From Pseudomonas sp. RIT-PI-r (GTDB lineage Bacteria; Pseudomonadota; Gammaproteobacteria; Pseudomonadales; Pseudomonadaceae): a stretch of 64,000 bases of DNA. The notes under the pieces are model-generated. The model was not told the DNA's origin. It worked only from the letters and a program-made list of their open reading frames with translations, and did not search any database. Location: contig NZ_LIGE01000005.1 of NCBI RefSeq assembly GCF_001297015.1, positions 1 through 64,000 of the forward strand, read 5' to 3'. The position numbers and the translations under genes were made by a program. Of this stretch, positions 1 through 8,671 are shown piece by piece. Every line of letters begins with the position of its first letter. The first letter of the stretch is position 1.

Positions 1-731
1 AACTGGATCTGGGCGTGCTGCTGCAAGATGACAGCCGCAGCGAAATGGGTCGTTTCGTTTCGGCCTTCTGGCCGCCCGCGCACGATCAAGCGTTCTTGCA
101 GCTGTTGCTCAAAGCCACGTTGCAAACCCTCGCCATCGCCACCGCCGGCATGGCCCTGGCGCTGCTGCTGGCGGTGCCGGCCGGGTTGCTGGCGAGTCGT
201 GCACTGTCGTTGTCCGCCGCCTCGCGCGGTGGCGTGCCGAGCGCCATGGGCCGGTTGTTACGCTGGCCGATTCGCGGCTTGCTGATCTTTCTGCGTAGCG
301 TGCCGGAGATCGTCTGGGCACTGTTGTTTGTCCGCGCGGTCGGTCTGGGGCCAGCGGCGGGCGTGCTGGCCATCGCCATCACCTACAGCGGCATGCTCGG
401 CAAGGTCTACGCGGAGATTTTCGAATCCACCGATCAGCGCCCGGCCCACGCCTTGCTGCAATCGGGCAGCGGCCGGCTGGCGAGTTTTGCCTATGGCGTC
501 ATGCCCAATGTCGCGGCGGAACTGCTCTCGTACACGGTCTATCGCTGGGAATGCGCGATCCGCGCGTCAGTGGTGATGGGTTTTGTCGGTGCCGGCGGGC
601 TCGGTCAGCAGATCGATCTGTCGATCCGCATGTTTGCCGGCGGAGAAGTCGCCAGCATGCTGCTGACCTTCCTGATACTGGTGCTGGCCGCCGACCAATT
701 CAGCCGGTTGTTGCGCTGGGGGCTGGCATGA
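1..731 (+). CDS. phnE: Phosphonate/phosphite-type ABC transporter permease, PhnE family (5' end outside window)
   Basis: Inner-membrane permease subunit of an ABC importer for phosphonate, phosphite or phosphate-like anions. The reading frame is open from the first base, and the codons before the GTG at position 15 stay in frame, so the true start lies upstream of the window. The visible 240 or so residues are strongly hydrophobic with about five membrane segments. They carry the binding-protein-dependent transport signature late in the chain (VVMGFVGAGGLGQQI), which in this family contacts the ATPase. A PhnE-like reading is supported by the paired, related permease that overlaps it at ATGA (728-731). 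PhnC and PhnD homologues would be expected just upstream but cannot be seen. The exact substrate cannot be told from the permease. Confidence 0.85.
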   Translation, partial: LDLGVLLQDDSRSEMGRFVSAFWPPAHDQAFLQLLLKATLQTLAIATAGMALALLLAVPAGLLASRALSLSAASRGGVPSAMGRLLRWPIRGLLIFLRSVPEIVWALLFVRAVGLGPAAGVLAIAITYSGMLGKVYAEIFESTDQRPAHALLQSGSGRLASFAYGVMPNVAAELLSYTVYRWECAIRASVVMGFVGAGGLGQQIDLSIRMFAGGEVASMLLTFLILVLAADQFSRLLRWGLA

Positions 732-1495
732 ACCGCCTGATCAATCTGCTGCTGGTCACCGCTATCGTCGCGGCGGTCTTTGCCTCGTTCAGCTATCTGG
801 GCCTGGATCTCGCTGAGCTTGGCAGCGCCAGTAGCCTGAAGCAGATGGGCGCTTACGTGCAGCGCTTTCTCAGTCCGGACTTGAGCACCGCTTACCTGCG
901 AGCCATTGTTCACGGCTCGATGGAAACCCTCGCCATGTCGGCCCTCGGCACCCTGCTCGCGGCGATGCTGGGAATCATCCTCGCCCTGCCCGCCGCCGGG
1001 CGTTTCGGCTGGCCGCTACAAAGTGTTTCGCGGCTGTTGCTCAACGGTTTGCGGGCGATTCCGGAACTGGTCTGGGCGGCACTGATGGTGCTCGCTGCCG
1101 GGCTTGGGCCGAACGCCGGCACCCTCGCCCTCGCCCTGCACACCACGGGCGTGCTCGGCCGCCTGTTTGCCGAAGCCCTGGAAAACACCCCGCCGCAACC
1201 TGCCGAAGCGATCCGCTTGCAAGGCGGCAATCCGCTTCTGGCGTTCTGTTACGGCACCTTGCCGAACCTTACGCCACAACTGCTCGCCTACATTCTTTAT
1301 CGCTGGGAAAACAACATCCGCATGGCCAGCGTACTGGGTTTTGTCGGTGCAGGCGGACTGGGCCAGATGCTCTATGTGAGCCTCAGCCTGTTTCAGGAGG
1401 CGCAAGCCAGCACGGTAATCCTGGCAATGCTGTTGCTGGTGTTGGCAGTGGATTCGTTGAGCGCCTGGAGCCGGCAGCGCTGGGTCAAGGCGTAA
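728..1495 (+). CDS. phnE: Second PhnE-like ABC transporter permease
   Basis: Partner permease of the preceding gene, 255 residues, starting at the ATG that overlaps the upstream stop codon by 4 nt, so the two are translationally coupled. The N-terminal hydrophobic segment (residues 3-25) is followed by several more. The permease signature SVLGFVGAGGLGQML sits near residue 205. It is clearly a paralogue of the upstream permease: both share the RAIPE(L/I)VWA and YRWE..IR..VV/SV.GFVGAGGLGQ stretches. Two PhnE-type permeases in tandem are common in pseudomonad phosphonate and phosphite transporters, where they probably form a heterodimer. It is the last gene of its operon; a hairpin and the convergent rlhA-like gene follow. 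Confidence 0.88.
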   Translation: MNRLINLLLVTAIVAAVFASFSYLGLDLAELGSASSLKQMGAYVQRFLSPDLSTAYLRAIVHGSMETLAMSALGTLLAAMLGIILALPAAGRFGWPLQSVSRLLLNGLRAIPELVWAALMVLAAGLGPNAGTLALALHTTGVLGRLFAEALENTPPQPAEAIRLQGGNPLLAFCYGTLPNLTPQLLAYILYRWENNIRMASVLGFVGAGGLGQMLYVSLSLFQEAQASTVILAMLLLVLAVDSLSAWSRQRWVKA

Positions 1496-1534
1496 ACAGC
1501 ACGCCTCGGGCAGTCCTGCGGCCCGCTGCACGTC

Positions 1535-1566
1535 GGCAGGCGCGATGCCGCAGCAACGCGCCTGCC
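1535..1566. terminator. Perfect 10-bp inverted repeat between convergent genes
   Basis: GGCAGGCGCG at 1535-1544 pairs exactly with CGCGCCTGCC at 1557-1566, with a 12-nt loop. It lies between the convergent permease (ends 1495) and the rlhA-like gene (ends 1573). No T-tract follows on either strand, so a classical intrinsic terminator is not proven. It could be a bidirectional transcript-end hairpin. Confidence 0.35.
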
Positions 1567-1572
1567 AGTCAC

Positions 1573-3561
1573 TTAGTGCGGTGCGCGCGGGATGGTTTTC
1601 ATCAGGTCTTCAGGGCTGATGTGGCCGACCACGCTGCCCGGTTGCGGCAGATTGAGAATGTGGCCCTTCATTTTGCCGATGATGTGCATCTCGCACGGTT
1701 TGCAGTCGAATTTCAGTGTCAGTACTTCATCGCCGTGGATCAACTGCATCGGCGCGACCTTGGTGCGCACGCCGGTCACGCCCTTGGCCTGTTTCGGGCA
1801 CAGGTTGAAGGAGAAACGCAGGCAGTGCTTGGTGATCATCACCGGCACTTCACCCGCCTCTTCGTGAGCTTCGTACGCCGCGTCGATCAGCTTCACGCCG
1901 TGACGGTGGTAGAAGTCGCGCGCTTTCTGGTTATAGACGTTGGCGAGGAAGGTCAGGTGCGAATCCGGGTACACCGGTGGCGGGCTGGTTTCAGCTTTGC
2001 GGTGGCCACGCGGGTGCGCAGCGACACGCGCGGCGGTGAGGTTCTCGATCACTTCACGGCGCAGGGCTTTGAGCTGCGAGTTGGGGATGAAGAACGCCTC
2101 TGGCGCATCCAGCTTGATGTCGGTGGCGTGGTACTGCGTGGTGCCGAGCTGGCCGAGCAGATCGCGCAACTGTTCCAGCGCCTGCTCAGGCTTGTTGGCC
2201 ACACCGAACGGACCGTTGAGGGTGACGCTGGCACTGATGCCTTCCTCGCTGGTGGCGGTCACTTCCAGCTGTTCTTCACGCAGACGCGCAACCCAGCTCA
2301 GGGCCACGCGACGCTCCGAAGAAGTCTTTTGCAGCGCCTGTTGCCAGTTGTGGTCGAGGTTGCGGTTCAACGGGTGATTCGGTCGCAGCTTGTACAGGCC
2401 TTCGGGCATTTCGTTCGGCTCGACGCGGTAGCGGTAACGCTTCTCGCCGTCTTCCTCGAACTCGCCTTTGGCCTCGGCGATGTTGGCGCGGAAACCGACC
2501 ACTTCGCGCTTGACCAATACGTTCAGGCCATCACCGTTGGACAGCGGCTCGTGGGTCACCACTTGCATGTCACGCTTGGCGACTTTCTCGACGATGCCGA
2601 CCGGCAGACCGGTGAAGGTCGGCGAGTCGAAAGCGCCGATGTCGATCTTGCGATCAGTGACGAAATAGTCGGTGCTGCCACGGTGGAAGGTTTTTTCCGG
2701 GTCAGGCAGGAAGAAGTGCGCGGTGCGGCCGCTGGAGGCGCGGGCCAGATCCGGGCGGTCTTCGAGCACGTCGTCGAGGCGTTGACGGTAATAGGCGGTG
2801 ATGTTCTTCACATAGCCCATGTCCTTGTAGCGACCCTCGATCTTGAACGAACGCACACCGGCTTCGACCAGCGCGCGGATGTTGGCGCTCTGGTTGTTGT
2901 CTTTCATCGACAGCAGGTGTTTTTCGTAGGCGATCACGCCACCCTTTTCATCTTTGAGGGTGTACGGCAAACGGCAGGCCTGCGAGCAGTCGCCACGGTT
3001 GGCGCTGCGCCCGGTCTGCGCGTGGGAAATATTGCACTGCCCGGAGAAGGCCACGCACAACGCGCCATGGATGAAGAACTCGACGGCAGCATCGGTTTCA
3101 TCGGCAATCGCACGGATTTCCTGCAGGTTCAGCTCACGGGCCAACACCAGTTGGGAGAAACCGGCCTGATCGAGGAATTTCGCTCGCTCAAGGGTGCGGA
3201 TGTCAGTCTGGGTCGAGGCGTGTAGCTCGATCGGCGGAATGTCCAGCTCCATCACACCCAGATCCTGCACGATCAGCGCATCGACACCGGCGTCGTACAA
3301 CTGATGGATCAGCTTGCGCGCCGGCTCCAGTTCGTTGTCGTGCAGGATGGTGTTGATGGTGGTGAAAATGCGCGCGTGGTAACGGCGGGCGAACTCTACC
3401 AGTTCGGCGATTTCACCGACTTCGTTGCAGGCGTTGTGGCGCGCGCCGAAGCTCGGGCCGCCGATGTACACGGCGTCGGCGCCGTGGAGAATCGCCTCAC
3501 GGGCGATGGCGACATCGCGGGCAGGGCTGAGCAATTCCAGATGATGCTTGGGCAAGGACAT
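1573..3561 (-). CDS. rlhA: U32 family protein, RlhA-like 23S rRNA C2501 hydroxylation protein
   Basis: Predicted cytoplasmic U32 'peptidase' of 662 residues. In E. coli the long U32 member RlhA (YdcP, about 650 residues) is needed for 5-hydroxycytidine at 23S rRNA C2501; the shorter TrhP acts on tRNA. The length and the extra C-terminal half (DUF3656-like collagenase-type region) favour RlhA. The U32 signature lies at residues 161-196, with Cys169, Cys176, Cys192 and Cys196, the probable Fe-S or metal site. Further cysteines cluster near the C-terminus (CLRFSFNLC and CKPCEMH). I chose the ATG at 3561 because it opens the conserved MSLPKHHLELLSPA start. In-frame codons continue to 3705 but encode no conserved sequence. 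There is no clear Shine-Dalgarno. It is monocistronic and divergent from the LysR gene. Confidence 0.85.
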   Translation of the reverse strand: MSLPKHHLELLSPARDVAIAREAILHGADAVYIGGPSFGARHNACNEVGEIAELVEFARRYHARIFTTINTILHDNELEPARKLIHQLYDAGVDALIVQDLGVMELDIPPIELHASTQTDIRTLERAKFLDQAGFSQLVLARELNLQEIRAIADETDAAVEFFIHGALCVAFSGQCNISHAQTGRSANRGDCSQACRLPYTLKDEKGGVIAYEKHLLSMKDNNQSANIRALVEAGVRSFKIEGRYKDMGYVKNITAYYRQRLDDVLEDRPDLARASSGRTAHFFLPDPEKTFHRGSTDYFVTDRKIDIGAFDSPTFTGLPVGIVEKVAKRDMQVVTHEPLSNGDGLNVLVKREVVGFRANIAEAKGEFEEDGEKRYRYRVEPNEMPEGLYKLRPNHPLNRNLDHNWQQALQKTSSERRVALSWVARLREEQLEVTATSEEGISASVTLNGPFGVANKPEQALEQLRDLLGQLGTTQYHATDIKLDAPEAFFIPNSQLKALRREVIENLTAARVAAHPRGHRKAETSPPPVYPDSHLTFLANVYNQKARDFYHRHGVKLIDAAYEAHEEAGEVPVMITKHCLRFSFNLCPKQAKGVTGVRTKVAPMQLIHGDEVLTLKFDCKPCEMHIIGKMKGHILNLPQPGSVVGHISPEDLMKTIPRAPH

Positions 3562-3739
3562 AGTTTTTTTAGTCAGGCTGTCACGGTTAGGCGCGCATTC
3601 TACCCCTGAAACGCGTACCGGGCACGCCTCGGCTGCCCGATGGCCGGGGCGGCGCGACAAAGGCCTGTGCATGCTATCGACGATGACGCGCCGCCGAGGC
3701 TGCACTTACAATGCGCGAACCTTTTGCATTGGCCCGCCC

Positions 3740-4603
3740 ATGGACATCGACCTCGCTCGCACCTTCCTCGAAATCGTCCGCCACGGCAGTCTCGCCGCCG
3801 CCGCGCAGAAGCTCTTCGTCACGCAAACGGCGATCACCGCCCGGGTGCAGAAACTCGAAAGCCAGTTGGGCAGCACCTTGTTCGTGCGCAATCGCGCCGG
3901 GGCGAAACTGACGCCCAATGGCGAGGCTTTCGTGGTCTACGCCAATCAACTGGTGCAGACCTGGGAAGCGGCGCGCCGGGATCTGCCGTTGCCTGAGGGT
4001 TATCACAACGTGCTGCACATCGGTGGCGAAGTCAGCCTGTGCAATCCGCTGATGCTCAGTTGGGCCGCCGAACTGCGCGAAAAAATCCCCGGGCATGCCC
4101 TGCGCATGGAAATCCGCGACGGCGAAAACCTCCTGCGCCAGCTCGAACTCGGCGTACTCGACGCGGCGCTGGTCTATCAGCCGGAATACTGGCCGGGACT
4201 GCAGGTGGAGCAAGTGCTGGAGGAAAAACTGATTCTGGTACGTGCGCCCGAGCGCCCGGATCCCTACGTCTACATCGATTGGGGCCCGGATTTCCGCCGT
4301 CAGCACGACGCCGCCCTGCCAGAAAAAGCCAAAGCCGCGTTGAGTTTCAACCTCGGCCCGCTGGCGCTGCAATACATTCTCGAACACGGTGGCAGCGGCT
4401 ATTTCCGCACCCGCGTCGTGCGTACCTATCTGGAGAGCGGCGCACTCGAAGCGGTGACCAAAGCCCCGGAATTCAGCTATCCGACTTACCTGGTGTATTC
4501 GCGCGATCGTGACTCGGCGATCCTGCAACAGGCCTTTGACCTGCTGCGCGACGTGATCAAGGCCGATGACGACTGGTCGCAGCGCTGGAACCCGTTGAGC
4601 TGA
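3740..4603 (+). CDS. LysR family transcriptional regulator
   Basis: DNA-binding regulator of 287 residues. The N-terminal winged helix-turn-helix covers residues 1-60 (AAAAQKLFVTQTAITARVQKLE, typical LysR). It is followed by a substrate-binding-like effector domain from about residue 85. The ATG at 3740 opens the canonical MDIDLARTFLEIVRHGS start; upstream in-frame codons have no LysR similarity. It is divergent from the rlhA-like gene and precedes the hydroxylase fusion gene by about 100 bp on the same strand. It may regulate either neighbour, but no operator could be identified. The ligand is unknown. Confidence 0.9.
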   Translation: MDIDLARTFLEIVRHGSLAAAAQKLFVTQTAITARVQKLESQLGSTLFVRNRAGAKLTPNGEAFVVYANQLVQTWEAARRDLPLPEGYHNVLHIGGEVSLCNPLMLSWAAELREKIPGHALRMEIRDGENLLRQLELGVLDAALVYQPEYWPGLQVEQVLEEKLILVRAPERPDPYVYIDWGPDFRRQHDAALPEKAKAALSFNLGPLALQYILEHGGSGYFRTRVVRTYLESGALEAVTKAPEFSYPTYLVYSRDRDSAILQQAFDLLRDVIKADDDWSQRWNPLS

Positions 4604-4706
4604 ACCGGCCGCTTTACACCGGATCATGGCGCATGTGACCTCAAGGTCCGGCCTGCACAAACGGCCGGATCGGCTAATCTGCCGGGTATAACAACGATAC
4701 CGACAG

Positions 4707-5861
4707 GTGAGCGCAGTGAGGCAGACCACCGAGGCATTTCGCAGCCGCTACCGTGCGGCCATTCACCCGCTCTACAACCCGTGGCTGCACGGCGCTTTCG
4801 TGCTGCTGTTCGGGGTATTGGCCATTGGCGCTTTCTGGAGCCGCGTGCAACAGGTCAGTGGGCTGGAATGGCTGACGGTGCCGCTGACACTGTTGTTCTT
4901 CAACTTCGGCGTGTACACGGTGCACCGCCATCTCGGCCACCACAAAAAGGCTTTTGCCAAACTGTTCTACGCCCGCCACGCTGGCGACCATCACAGTTTT
5001 TTCACCCCCGGGCACATGACTTACGACAGCGCTCGCGACTGGCGGGTGATTCTGTTTCCGGCATGGCTGATCGTCGTTCATACGTTGCTGATCACCCTGC
5101 CGTTATGGTGGTTGTTCGCGCAATTCAACGCCAACGTCGCCGGGCTGTTTGGCGGTTGCATGGTCCTGGGCTATCTGACCTATGAAGTGTTTCATGCCTG
5201 CGAGCATCTGCCGCCGGACAACCCGGTGACGCGCCTGCCGTGGATCCGCCAGATGCGCCGCCTGCACGAACTGCATCATCGCCGCGAGCGCATGCAGGAG
5301 CGCAATTTCAATATCGTCCTGCCGTTGATGGACTACCTGTTCGGCACCCTGTACTGGGAACCGGAACCCGCCCCTTTGAGCTATTCGAGAATGCCCATGA
5401 CCCGCATGCAGCACCAGATCGATATCACCGGTGAACCGATTGCCGTGCTCGCCTATGCCGCCAGTGTCGGGCGCTGGCCGGAGTGGCACCCGTCGTCGCT
5501 GAAGATCGACGGCCCACACGGCCCGCTGCATGCCGGCGCGCGCTTTGAAGAGGACATTCATGCCGGCGGCCGTGAAGGCCACTTGAGCTGGGAAGTGACT
5601 GAGTACCTGCCCGGCCGACGCTGGTGCGCGCGGGCGCAGGGCGATCATGGCTTGTCGTTGCTGCTGACCTATGAATGCGGCGCCGAGGGTAACGGCACGC
5701 GATTTGTGCGCACACTGGATTATCGCTTCGACGGCTTGGGCATGCGCATCGCCAATCACTTGCTGCTCAAGCGCCGCATCGAGCGCGAATCTGCCGCGTC
5801 GATGCTGGCCCTGCGTGACATGGCCGCGCAATACCTGTCATCGGCGAGGGCCAGCGCGTGA
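4707..5861 (+). CDS. Fatty acid hydroxylase/sterol desaturase domain fused to an SRPBCC domain
   Basis: Probable integral membrane di-iron oxygenase of 384 residues. Residues 25-215 contain several hydrophobic segments and the histidine clusters of the fatty acid hydroxylase superfamily: H73/H75/H78/H79, H91/H95/H96, H163/H167 and H187/H190/H191. From about residue 232 the protein changes to an SRPBCC (START-like) ligand-binding fold. It begins with a typical edge strand and the 'vGrWpeWHPs' turn seen in polyketide-cyclase/dehydrase-type proteins. The start chosen is GTG at 4707; GTG at 4716 is an alternative, and neither has a strong ribosome site. The stop overlaps the next gene's GTG start, so the two are coupled. 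Substrate unknown. A lipid or hydrophobic ligand handed between the domains is an inference. Confidence 0.75.
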   Translation: MSAVRQTTEAFRSRYRAAIHPLYNPWLHGAFVLLFGVLAIGAFWSRVQQVSGLEWLTVPLTLLFFNFGVYTVHRHLGHHKKAFAKLFYARHAGDHHSFFTPGHMTYDSARDWRVILFPAWLIVVHTLLITLPLWWLFAQFNANVAGLFGGCMVLGYLTYEVFHACEHLPPDNPVTRLPWIRQMRRLHELHHRRERMQERNFNIVLPLMDYLFGTLYWEPEPAPLSYSRMPMTRMQHQIDITGEPIAVLAYAASVGRWPEWHPSSLKIDGPHGPLHAGARFEEDIHAGGREGHLSWEVTEYLPGRRWCARAQGDHGLSLLLTYECGAEGNGTRFVRTLDYRFDGLGMRIANHLLLKRRIERESAASMLALRDMAAQYLSSARASA

Positions 5862-6934
5862 AGCTGCGACATCTGCTATTGCTACTGGTGCTCATCGTCA
5901 TCGGTTTTTTATTGTTGATGCCGAGCAGAGTCGAACCCGTGGCCTGGACGCCGCCGCCAGCGCCATCGCTCAAAGAAGGCATTTACGCCGAGAACCAGAA
6001 ACTCAAAGCCGCAGCTCAGGTCGGGCCGAGCGACATCGAGGGGCCGGAAGCCTTGCTGCTGGAAAGTGACTTCTTGATCACCGGACTGCACGACGGCCGA
6101 CTGCTGCGCACCAGCCTCGACGGCCAGCAACGCAAAGTACTCGCCGACACCGGTGGCCGTCCGCTCGGTTTGGCCCGACATCCGAACGGCTTGCTGGTGA
6201 TCGCCGACGGGGTCAAGGGCTTGCTGTCCCTTGATGCGCAAGGTCAGTTGATTCCTTTGACCACGGCGGCCAATGGTCTGGCGTTCGGCTTCACCGATGA
6301 CGTCGCCATCGACCAGTCCGGGCATTACGCCTATTTCAGCGACGCTTCCAGTCGTTGGGGCTATGGCCATGACGGCGAAGCGATCATTGAGCACGGCGGT
6401 GACGGGCGTTTGCTGCGTTATGACTTTCAGAGCGGTAAAACCAGCGTGTTGCTGGATAAGCTGGAATTCGCCAACGGCGTGACCCTCGGTCCGGATGACG
6501 CCTATGTACTGGTCAATGAAACCGGCGCCTATCGCATCAGCCGTTACTGGCTGACCGGGCCGAAAGCCGGCACTCACGACCTGTTCATCGACAATCTGCC
6601 GGGGCTGCCGGACAACCTCGCGTTCAATGGCAGCAACCGCTTTTGGGTGGCGTTGTATGCGCCGCGCAATGCCTTGCTCGATGGCACCGCCGGGCACCCC
6701 TTCGTACGCAAGATGATTGTGCGGGCGTTGACAGTTTTGCCTAAGCCGGTGGAGAAGCGCGGGTTTGTCCTGGGGCTGGATCTGGAGGGCAAGGTGATCG
6801 CCAATCTGCAGGATGCCAGCAACGGCAATTATTCGCCGATTACCACGGTGCGCGAGTATGGGTCGTGGTTGTATTTTGGCTCGTTGAAGGCCACGCATAT
6901 GGCGCGGATGCCGTTGGATGCGGCGCTGAAGTGA
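5858..6934 (+). CDS. Membrane-anchored six-bladed beta-propeller protein (SMP-30/strictosidine synthase-like)
   Basis: Protein of 358 residues with an N-terminal uncleaved or signal-anchor segment (residues 5-21, LLLLLVLIVIGFLLLMPS), then a periplasmic domain. The rest resembles the SMP-30/gluconolactonase and strictosidine synthase/APMAP propeller family. It has recurring DG.L...dL.G, a VAIDQSGHYAYFSDASSRWG blade typical of the strictosidine synthase-like group, and FANGVTLGPDD, the usual 'NGv.ls.D' motif. It starts at a GTG overlapping the TGA of the hydroxylase-SRPBCC gene, suggesting one transcript and linked function. Related bacterial proteins are lactonases or arylesterases, so hydrolysis of a lactone or ester product is possible but unproven. 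Confidence 0.78.
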   Translation: MKLRHLLLLLVLIVIGFLLLMPSRVEPVAWTPPPAPSLKEGIYAENQKLKAAAQVGPSDIEGPEALLLESDFLITGLHDGRLLRTSLDGQQRKVLADTGGRPLGLARHPNGLLVIADGVKGLLSLDAQGQLIPLTTAANGLAFGFTDDVAIDQSGHYAYFSDASSRWGYGHDGEAIIEHGGDGRLLRYDFQSGKTSVLLDKLEFANGVTLGPDDAYVLVNETGAYRISRYWLTGPKAGTHDLFIDNLPGLPDNLAFNGSNRFWVALYAPRNALLDGTAGHPFVRKMIVRALTVLPKPVEKRGFVLGLDLEGKVIANLQDASNGNYSPITTVREYGSWLYFGSLKATHMARMPLDAALK

Positions 6935-6966
6935 ATCTGCTGGATTTGTATCGAGCGGACTGACGC

Positions 6967-7059
6967 CATCGCTGGCAAGCCAGCTCCCACAGGGTTCTCT
7001 GCTGACCACAGCATTTGTGGTCAACACAATTCACTGTGGGAGCTGGCTTGCCAGCGATG
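6967..7059. repeat. REP doublet (REPIN), CATCGCTGGCAAGCCAGCTCCCACAG arms
   Basis: A 26-nt REP arm at 6967-6992 is repeated in inverted orientation at 7034-7059, with about 41 nt between. This is the class carrying the TGGCAAGCCAG palindrome. It lies just after the beta-propeller gene and before the convergent small acidic gene. It may stabilise or terminate transcripts and is a mobile non-autonomous repeat of RAYT origin. Confidence 0.85.
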
Positions 7060-7067
7060 ACGGTCTG

Positions 7068-7232
7068 TCAGTTGCTGGACTTATCGAACTTGTCCGGATC
7101 TTCGTCTTCAGGCAAATCCTCATCCGGCTCTTCGGGGTTAGCGGTGGTATGCGCCGGGCTGTTGGGTTCGGGATGGGTAGGAACCGGGTCGAATGCGCCC
7201 TGCTCTTCACTGGGGAATTTCGGATCGTTCAT
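7068..7232 (-). CDS. Small acidic hypothetical protein
   Basis: A 54-residue protein rich in Asp, Glu and Pro (C-terminal part EEPDEDLPEDEDPDKFDKS), with no membrane segment or recognisable fold; probably disordered. The ATG at 7232 is preceded by GAGG at a good distance (GAGGTGCCTTATG), which supports this start over upstream in-frame codons. A similar small, Pro/Asp-rich protein lies at 8672-8935. Function unknown. Such short acidic proteins are common and conserved among pseudomonads, but I cannot name a family. Confidence 0.6.
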   Translation of the reverse strand: MNDPKFPSEEQGAFDPVPTHPEPNSPAHTTANPEEPDEDLPEDEDPDKFDKSSN

Positions 7233-7341
7233 AAGGCACCTCGCAAAGAGTCGGGGATTGAAGACTCTGTACATTCGAGGTGCCGGTCGTGGCTGTCGTT
7301 CCCGTCAATCCGCAACCGCAGGTCGGCGGATCAATGGAGAG

Positions 7342-7584
7342 TCAGGACGGGGCCTGCAAATGGCTGACGATTTCGTCTTTCACCTTAAGGCGCTTCTCTT
7401 TGAGTTTTTTTAATGCATCGTCGGTGGGAGCATCCGAGGTGGCCGTTTCGGCCTTGACCACGTCGGCGTCGGCTTGGGAATACTTGTTGATCAGTGAATC
7501 CAGTCGTGGATCCTGGGTGCGTTTTTGCTGGATCTCTTCCTTCGTGCAACTCAAGTCCTGAAACAGGTCATGGGGAACCGGCAT
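7342..7584 (-). CDS. DUF465 (YdcH-like) small coiled-coil protein
   Basis: An 80-residue charged helical protein. The pattern of a short helix, 'DPRLDSLINKYSQADADV' and then 'DDALKKLKEKRLKVKDEI' matches the DUF465/YdcH family: an antiparallel helical hairpin with the ending LKKxRLxLKDEI. A strong ribosome site, GGAGG, stands upstream of the ATG at 7584 (GGAGGTGTTCCATG). It is divergent from the DUF4142 gene. The cellular role of DUF465 proteins is not known. Confidence 0.78.
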   Translation of the reverse strand: MPVPHDLFQDLSCTKEEIQQKRTQDPRLDSLINKYSQADADVVKAETATSDAPTDDALKKLKEKRLKVKDEIVSHLQAPS

Positions 7585-7788
7585 GGAACACCTCCGTCAG
7601 TTGATCGGCAGCCAGCGCGACCGATGCGCTGGCCCGTTATCAGAATGGCCTTGGTTGAGCCGTTCTGTCGACCACCTGTCAGACCAGCGGTGGCCGTTCG
7701 TCGCCCTGTCGCAAATGCGATAAAACCTTTGTCTGCAGCGTTGCCTCCATTGGATAACACCGACAACAACCTGCGTGGAGATACACCA

Positions 7789-8310
7789 ATGGACGGATTC
7801 AACCTGCGTCATCTCGTTTTGGCTGTCGCCCTGAGCAGTGGCATGGGCAGTGCTTTCGCCGCGACGGACAATGACTTCGTCGATAACGCCGCAGCCGGTG
7901 GCATCGCCGAAATCGAAACCAGCCGTCTGGCCCTGGAAAAAAGCCAATCGGCGGACATCAAGGCGTTCGCCAACATGATGATCACCGATCACGGCAAAGC
8001 CAACGATGAACTGGCGACCATTGCCAAGGCCAATGACATCGAAGTCCCGGACACCACGACTCTGGTCAAACAGGCCAAGGAAAAAATCCTCGACCTGCGC
8101 GATGAATCCTTCGACGCCGCTTACGCCAATAATCAGGTGAAGGCGCATGAAGAGACCATCGAGCTGTTCAAGAAACAAGCCAATACCGTGACCGATGACA
8201 AGGTCAAAGGCGCTACGGAATTGAAGGCCTTTGCCCAGAAAATGCTGCCGGGGCTGGAAAAACACCTCGCCGCCGCCAAGGAATTGCAGGCCAAGCATCC
8301 GAGCAAGTAA
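7789..8310 (+). CDS. DUF4142 domain protein, secreted ferritin-like helical bundle
   Basis: A 173-residue protein with a Sec signal peptide (residues 1-23, ending GSAFAATD). A four-helix bundle of the DUF4142 family follows: 'FVDNAAAGGIAEIETSRLALEKS', 'IKAFANMMITDHGKANDELA' and 'LKAFAQKMLPGLEKHLAAAKEL'. The conserved MI.DH and HL..A histidines resemble ferritin-like metal ligands, but metal binding is not shown for this protein. GGAG stands 9 nt before the ATG at 7789. It is a periplasmic protein with a possible envelope or oxidative stress role by analogy only. A repeat block follows directly. Confidence 0.82.
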   Translation: MDGFNLRHLVLAVALSSGMGSAFAATDNDFVDNAAAGGIAEIETSRLALEKSQSADIKAFANMMITDHGKANDELATIAKANDIEVPDTTTLVKQAKEKILDLRDESFDAAYANNQVKAHEETIELFKKQANTVTDDKVKGATELKAFAQKMLPGLEKHLAAAKELQAKHPSK

Positions 8311-8317
8311 ACAGCCT

Positions 8318-8595
8318 TACCCTCACCCCAGCCCTCTCCCAAAAGGAGAGGGAGCCGACCGAGTCGGATGTTCGAGTTACGCCGACTTGAAAGTCTTGAG
8401 TCGAACTCAGGCTCTGAACAGCCCCAGATCGGCTCCCTTTCCCTTTGAGCGAGCGGGAGGGATTCGGGCGGGGTGAATGTTCGAGTTACACCGACCTGAA
8501 ATCCCGAGTCGAACCTGGCTTTTGAAAGGCACCGAGATCGGCTCCCTTTCCCCCTCGCCCCCCTTGGGGGAGAGGGCTGGGGTGAGGGGGATCGA
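8318..8595. repeat. Composite intergenic repeat block 1 (inverted CCCTCACCCCAGCCCTCTCCC ends, internal direct repeats)
   Basis: Fills the 361-bp gene-free stretch 8311-8671 together with the terminator at 8623-8653. The left end (about 8320-8356, CCCTCACCCCAGCCCTCTCCC) and the right end (about 8552-8590) are inverted copies. Inside, a 75-79-bp segment at 8368-8446 recurs at 8477-8551 (ATGTTCGAGTTAC(G/A)CCGAC(T/C)TGAAA, then GAGTCGAAC and AGATCGGCTCCCTTTCCC). Related blocks occur at 42697-42994 and 49567-49813. Confidence 0.75.
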
Positions 8596-8622
8596 TCTCA
8601 GCCACACCACCAGACTCAAGCG

Positions 8623-8653
8623 AAAAAAAGGCCGCATCCATAAGATGCGGCCT
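8623..8653 (-). terminator. Intrinsic terminator for the minus-strand gene at 8672
   Basis: Read on the minus strand, AAGGCCGCATC - TTATG - GATGCGGCC is followed by TTTTTTT. This is a perfect 9-bp GC-rich stem, 5-nt loop and T-tract, placed 18 nt after the stop codon. Confidence 0.85.
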
Positions 8654-8671
8654 TGTCATATCCGCCGAACA

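Noticed and set aside
1576..3225. Open frame of 549 codons on the plus strand opposite the rlhA-like gene
   Set aside because: It lies entirely antisense to a strongly conserved U32 gene. The translation has no recognisable domain and shows the composition typical of a GC-rich antisense frame.
8320..8595. Possible CRISPR-like or sRNA locus in the repeat-rich gap after the DUF4142 gene
   Set aside because: Repeats are few, long, imperfect and inverted at the ends, without regular spacers or cas genes. They fit a composite intergenic element.
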